Program-made: the position numbers and the translations under genes
The notes under the pieces: model-generated
Database searches by the model: none
What the model was told of the DNA's origin: nothing
The model's input: only the letters and a program-made list of their open reading frames with translations
Shown here: positions 58,685 to 64,000 of the stretch, piece by piece
Layout of the letters: every line of letters starts with the position of its first letter
Numbering within the stretch: the first letter of the stretch is position 1
Assembly (NCBI GenBank): GCA_022577435.1
Contig: JAKOON010000015.1
Coordinates: 14,854,330 to 14,918,329 of the forward strand
DNA length: 64,000 bases
DNA from: Embiotoca jacksoni
Taxonomy: Eukaryota; Chordata; Actinopteri; Embiotocidae
Reading direction: 5' to 3'

Positions 58685-59175
58685 CCTAGCGTGACATCAC
58701 TCATTGGTTTGCAAACTACCGTTTTGAAGCCTTGAGTCCCTCCCTGGCATTTTGGCCATCGCCATCATTTTTTTGGGCCATGTATTTGGACAAGATATGA
58801 CTCAATCTGACTAAGAACCTGAGGACACTAAACCTGCCCACCCATACTGGACACCTGACTGCACCGCAGGCATGTCATTCAAACCAGGCACTCCCCAAAC
58901 ATACTTCTGTTTGAGGCCTGATATCTTATTCATTATGGATTTATTTTCAGAAGGACCACCAGAACACTGTTCAGAAGGAGTAAATTTGGCTAATGACACC
59001 TTAAGGATTTGTAGAAAACATGTATCTCCTTTGCATTTCATGAGAGAAGTTGACACTTTTTGAATGGGAGTCTGTTGGAGGCAGGACGTTTTTTTTTGGA
59101 GCCAGCCCCTAGTGGCCCTCAATTGTATTGCATTTTAAGGCACTTCTACAGTGGCTTCTCTTTTCAGACCCGAAG
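58685..59175. mobile_element. Interspersed fish repeat (TTTTGAAGCCTTGAGTC type)
   Basis: Contains GTGACATCACTCATTGGTTT, GCATTTTGGCCATCGCCATC and GGAGCCAGCCCCTAGTGGCC, ending with TGGCTTCTCTTTTCAGACCC. I recognise this family from other teleosts. The middle looks diverged or interrupted. Confidence 0.55.
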
Positions 59176-59289
59176 ACTATTTACAGATGTATATACAGTT
59201 TATGGATGCAGGTATTTGTTTGAGACCCAGAGATTTAGAAAGATTACAATTTTAACATAATGATGGCAGAAGATATAGTTAGCAATTTT

Positions 59290-59480
59290 TCACAGGTCAT
59301 CTTGAAGGGGACATGAACGTCTGTCAAATATCTTGGCAATTCATCCAATAGCTGTTCAGACATTTCACTGCAAACCAGAAATGACAACCTCCCGGTGGCA
59401 CGAGATAAAAAGTCAGGAGATCACCGAATTAACAAGATACAGCCTCCTGTGGTCATGAATATTTGCACCATATTTCATGA
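59290..59480. mobile_element. Interspersed fish repeat (CATTTCACTGCAAACCA type), copy 1
   Basis: Has GGCAATTCATCCAATAGCTG, CATTTCACTGCAAACCAGAA and ATGACAATTCATCCAACAG, a widespread teleost repeat. Copy 2 is at 62780-62925. Confidence 0.55.
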
Positions 59481-60453
59481 CAATTCATCCAACAGTGAAC
59501 AGCAATGTCATCCCCGAAGCCCTGCTGCTAAAATAATGAATATTACATCAAACGTTATAAATGACCAAAACTAAATCTTGCTACAAGCTTGTCTTTACAA
59601 TATCCCCAGTCTACATTTTTAACCTTTTTTTTAACTCTATATTACTCTCTGGTAGTTCAGGCTTTGGTGTAGCGTTAATGTTTTCTAGTCTAATAATTAC
59701 AATATTTCTGCTATAACTTGAAATCAGGGATATTCTGCCTCCTTTTCTTCTCCGTCTGTGTCTGCCCTCTTTTCATTCTGTCCATTTCATCATAAGTCGC
59801 TGAAAAAGCCTTTGAACCTTGAAAATGTCACTCTTATTTCACCTGATGACCATGCGATCGTTTCTTCTCACCGAATTCACACAGCACCATCTCATAGCAT
59901 GACGATGACTGTATGTCTGCTCACCGGCGGGATCATCCATCTCTAGCTGTGGCTGAACATTTCAGCACCGGAGCAGCGGTGACGATGCAGCAAGATGGGA
60001 TAAGTGGATCTACTCTGGCAGAGAAATTAGGTGTATTCTCAGTTAAAAGAGACAGTTTGTCTTTGTATCATCACCATGCCTGTTGAGTAGCAGCGTTTTG
60101 TGAGGAAGAGTGTCAGATTTAATAACAGTGGCTCGCTGTGGTTTTTAAAGTCTATTATGTAGTCACTTTCCAACTCTCATTCTGTGGGAAATAATGGCAT
60201 CATGCATCAGTAGCGATGAGAAATGTCATTAATTGCCAAGTATTCAGTTTGTAGAAATGGTGTGTGGCTTGTCAGCTGGCATCATGGTGGAAAATGCTAA
60301 ATGGTCCCACTGTGGACTACCAGACATCTTGGTTTCCAAAAAAGTTTCATTCACCGTCTTCCACCAGCCCTTGCGGTCAAAGTATGTGTGTAATTTAGTG
60401 AGTGAGAGTTTGTGGCTGGACGCGCGCTTGCATATGTGTCTGTCTGTCTGTAC

Positions 60454-60485
60454 GTGTGTGTGTGTGTGTGTATATGTGTGTGTAT

Positions 60486-60516
<31 letters not shown>
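60454..60516. repeat. (GT)n followed by a G17 run
   Basis: An imperfect GT tract with TATATG and TATG interruptions ends in 17 consecutive G residues (60500-60516). Confidence 0.93.
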
Positions 60517-60626
60517 CGTTTTGTGCCAGCTGTTCTTCATGCCAGCAATAGCTGGCCACTTGCTGGCTGAGGCCGACACAAGACGAGGTTCTGGGGCTCA
60601 GCCAGCTCTCCGAGGCTGTCTATGGT

Positions 60627-60628
<2 letters not shown>

Positions 60629-60706
<78 letters not shown>
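60629..60706. repeat. (CA)n microsatellite
   Basis: About 39 CA units, followed by two CTGGG-CACACACA units. Confidence 0.93.
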
Positions 60707-60708
<2 letters not shown>

Positions 60709-60904
60709 GGCACACACACACTGGGCACACACTTGTCTGTTTATCTTGGTGATGTGACAGCGACTCTTAAAACGGTCCAAGAAGATGTTTCAATACATCA
60801 TCCTTCTGTGCTCCTCACATCCAGACAGAGCAAGTCTTTAGAGGCATTGAACGTAACGGTCCCCAGCTGCCTGCGTCATGGTTTGTTTTGTGGTTGAAGT
60901 TGGC

Positions 60905-60905
<1 letters not shown>

Positions 60906-60997
<92 letters not shown>
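60906..60997. repeat. (GT)n microsatellite
   Basis: About 45 GT units ending in GTGCGTGC. It lies 200 bp from the CA tract in the opposite sense. Confidence 0.93.
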
Positions 60998-62235
60998 CTC
61001 ATAACTGAGAAAAACAGAAGGGTTTCTTTGATCTATATCCAGGTCTAATGGAGGAAATGTAGCTGTCTAAACAGACTATGCCCGCAGTCTAACTTACACG
61101 CTTGCCAGAATATCCTGCACTGTCTTGTACTCTAGACTGCACAATAATGGCACAGATGATTCAATAAACAGATTTTTTTATTTTTTTTATTTTCTGTGAT
61201 GAAAAATAGTCTTTGTTTTCATCATTCTCATGATGTTAACATGGAAGATTTATGCTCCCTGAGTCTGTCTTCACTGTGTGCTTTTCCTGGAGGCAGTCAG
61301 CCCGCTCTTGTCTCTCAACTTTCATTGCCAGACATTTGAGCTAATCACATAAGACTAACATCAGTTTGCTTCCACACCATGTTATTTATGGGCTTGTAAT
61401 TCATTTGCATGGTGCATTACCCAGCGATCCGATGTTTTTATTAACTGCATTTGATGTGATTAAAGCGGTCATTTTACATTGTTTAACTTAACCTATAAAA
61501 TGCTTGTAAATAAAAAGAAAAACATGCTCCTTTTAATGACAAAATGCCAGCCGGAGCATCATTTTTAACGAATCTCCAGTGCTATTTAATGATAAAGTGT
61601 TTAAAACACACAAATCCTTTCTTCTCTTCGGAGCAGAAAGGTTCCCTATTCTTTCTGTTTGTTTGGCTTCCCACTAAAGATAACATGAATCTCAATCTTT
61701 CCCATGAGCTGAGTGCCGTTCAAGAAAAATAACCCCGTCTTATGTTGCCACGGTGTAATTATGGATCCAAACAGACTAGCTGTGGTCCCGTTCTAAACTT
61801 CAGCTCGAGCACAGCGGAAGTTTGGCTTTCTAACCCGACATAATTAAATTCCAACTGCAGACACGAAAATCCCGCCCACCACCAAAAAAAAAAACAAAAA
61901 CACTTGTTATGCTCTGGTTCACATTTATGGTAGAGTTCTGGTGTTCTCCTGCAGTGCGTGGTCATGACATTATATGATATGGCTGGTTTATTTCCGGCCC
62001 TCGTTGGATGAATATTGGACATGTTAACTCGTTAGCAGTTTAAGAATGGAACTAAAGAGATCTTATTTCAGACTGAGCAGCTACAAAACATTTCACACTC
62101 GGTTCCCAAGAGGCTTGTTGAAATGTTGAGCCAAAAGAGGATACAAAAAAATAAACAAGACTATGAGTCTGGCTACAAACATGAACTACAGCGGTGTCAG
62201 CATGCTAACATGCACTCTAGCAGGCGTTAGGGAGT

Positions 62236-62745
62236 CAGTAATGTCATGGTTTGGACTTTGTGCATGTTCTTCAGTTTTGATTTCATTTCAGTGTTTTATT
62301 TTTTATTGTGAAAGTTACTTTCCTCTTATGTCTGTTTTGTTTTATTTCCTGCTCTTGCGTTTTTCCGGCGTGTGTTTGGTTTCTTCGTCAGCACTGTGTC
62401 AGTGTATTCAGTCCTCCTCCTCCTCCTCCTCCTCCTCTTCAGTTCCCTGTCAGTCAGTCGTGTTCCCCGGTCCATTCCCGTGTCCTGTCCGTCACCTCAT
62501 GTTGTTGACTTTTCATCAGTTACTTGGTAATTTCCATAAGTTCTTTTACATTTTTTTCGGTTAGTTTTTTTGGTAACAGCCAGTTGCTGTTGCTCGTTTT
62601 TTTGGCCCAGTTTTTGCTGTTTTCTTTCCCCTGCTAGAGCTCCCAGTTTTGTGTTTAATAAACCTTTCACTTTTTTTTAACCTCCTCCTGTGTCTTGCTT
62701 TTGGGTCCTTCCCAACAATTAACCACGTGACAAGGTGAAATTTGG
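62236..62745. mobile_element. Interspersed repeat with AATAAA near its end
   Basis: Starts near TAATGTCATGGTTTGGACTT, contains a (TCC)n run and AATAAACCTTTCAC, and ends TGCTTTTGGGTCCTTCCC followed by CACGTGACA. I recognise this as a fish repeat family with a retroelement-like 3' end. It splits an older repeat. Confidence 0.5.
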
Positions 62746-62779
62746 ACCAGGTGGTGGTTACAGCTCCTCCTCGGGGGAT

Positions 62780-62925
62780 AACAGATAATCTACCCAGCAG
62801 TTGACACATTTCACTCAAAACCACAAATGTCAACCTTATTGTGGTGCAAGAGGAACAGTCGAAAGGTCCCCTGGTGTTGAGGATACATCATCTAGAAACC
62901 ATGAATGTCTCTACTAGTTTGTCTT
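62780..62925. mobile_element. Interspersed fish repeat (CATTTCACTCAAAACCA type), copy 2
   Basis: Has CATTTCACTCAAAACCACAA, ATGTCAACCTTATTGTGGTG and AACCATGAATGTCTCTAC. It is related to 59290-59480. Confidence 0.55.
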
Positions 62926-64000
62926 CTAGTTGTTGATGTCTTTGTTTTTGTACCTATGAACCTGCAGCCAGACTGATATTTCCGTCTGTAGAGATGAACC
63001 GCTAGTTTGACGAAAATCTAGATGTCAACCCATCATCACAGAACAACTCTTGGAATGCGTCACAGACTGATGTACAGCACAGAAAGAGTGTCGGAGGGTG
63101 GAAACTTCCTGTGGGCTGAGGATGATTAACTGTGGAGATGAAGGCGTAGCATGTCGTCGGTCTTCTCACTGTGAAGCCCATGATTGCCCACAGTCTTGCT
63201 GTTGTGTACATCTTTCATATCCTTGTAGTCTCTGAAGAAACCTCAGTGCACTCAGTCACAATAAACAGCTCATGTGGGGTCATTTTTGTACTCGGCGGTC
63301 GAACAGCTCTCAGGATTTGCGCTGATCAATCCTCAGGAATGTGTTTTGGGTTGAACTGTTGACTGTTGTTTCAGTTTATGGCTTCGCTCCAGGGCGAGAT
63401 TCAAGATGTTGAAACTAAGTATTGAGAAACCACACCCGCGGAGTCCGATACGCCATACTGGATGTAAATGACTGTGGACACAGACATGGTTCAGACACCC
63501 ACCCTGTCCTATTTCAGAGAGGCAGAAACCTCAGCGGCTGCCTTTACTACCCTGTGTGCTGCGGTCATAGACGACGATTTAGGCAGACCGGAGCTGTTTG
63601 GGTCATTTTTGCTGTTGTGATATTTATGAGCACCAGTTGCTCCTCGTTTTAGGTATCCCTGCTATGACCACAATGTGGGTGGGTCCCATCTGTGGGACTG
63701 ACAGCTGACATTCCAGACTTCTTATGAGCCATTGACCAGAGGAAGGCTCGGATTTAGAACAAATACAGGATTTTTCTATGAAGCTGTGCTGTTCTGTGTT
63801 TTGGATTACAGCTTTTGCAAAGGGTCCAAAATTTCTGCACAGCCAAAAATGTATAGGTATACATTGCGGTTTAGTGGTGGCTACAATGGTATGATTTGTG
63901 AAAGAGAGATGACCGTCTTGTTAATGTGTGGCAGACAAGGAGTCTATGCACATAAATATTTTGCAGGTGCTAATGGCAAAAGTGAAACCTGAAAAAACAA

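Larger units (their letters stand above)
52880..64000 (+). other. col26a1 intron 3 (to window end), repeat-rich
   Basis: No phase-compatible exon was found. The interval holds long microsatellites (53281-53372, 54436-54554, 60454-60516, 60629-60706 and 60906-60997) and several interspersed fish repeats listed separately. The open frame at 55955-56135 has splice-like edges but the wrong phase for this gene. Small exons of fewer than 20 codons could have been missed. Confidence 0.5.

Noticed and set aside
60233..60757. 174-codon plus-strand frame with His-Thr and Cys-Val repeats
   Set aside because: Translation of GT and CA microsatellites and the poly(G) run.

Overview
The window is vertebrate nuclear DNA, almost certainly from a ray-finned (teleost, probably percomorph-type) fish. 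The genes have many short GT-AG exons. The proteins match vertebrate families nearly end to end. The non-coding DNA is full of dinucleotide microsatellites and of short interspersed repeats typical of teleosts. No operons, CRISPR arrays, tRNA or rRNA genes were seen. Family names rest on my reading of translated exons against remembered vertebrate proteins; no database search was possible.

Layout. 0.3-2.7 kb (minus): snrpa, the U1 snRNP protein U1A, 281 aa, with a candidate autoregulatory poly(A) element in its 3' UTR. 3.8-7.8 kb (plus): actmap (C19orf54-like actin maturation protease), 302 aa, divergent from snrpa. 7.9-22.7 kb (minus): itpkc, inositol-trisphosphate 3-kinase C, 675 aa, tail-to-tail with actmap; its 8.8-kb first intron holds a candidate alternative first exon. 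These three genes form the block known from human 19q13.2. 22.7-26.1 kb is repeat-bearing intergenic DNA.

26.1-36.9 kb (plus): gfm1, mitochondrial elongation factor G1, 748 aa in 17 exons. It is interleaved with a minus-strand latexin/RARRES1-family gene (31.4-37.6 kb): six latexin exons sit in one gfm1 intron, and the last five gfm1 exons sit in latexin intron 1. 39.9-42.9 kb (minus): a neu3-type sialidase, 508 aa. 45.7-47.5 kb (plus): wdr53, 383 aa. 48.4-50.4 kb (minus): srprb, signal recognition particle receptor beta, 275 aa. 51.8 kb to the window end (plus): the 5' part of a collagen XXVI-type gene (col26a1), with signal peptide and EMI domain, followed by at least 11 kb of repeat-rich intron.

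The neighbours do not form one pathway. They are mostly housekeeping genes (splicing, mitochondrial translation, protein targeting, actin processing) plus signalling and extracellular genes. The observations most worth checking are: the interleaved gfm1/latexin locus and the hybrid nature of that latexin protein; an in-phase alternative first exon for itpkc encoding a hydrophobic segment; a stop-free 150-nt GC-AG intron in gfm1; the U1A poly(A)-regulatory element; and a 140-bp-arm palindrome inside gfm1. I did not find a clearly new multi-gene system.
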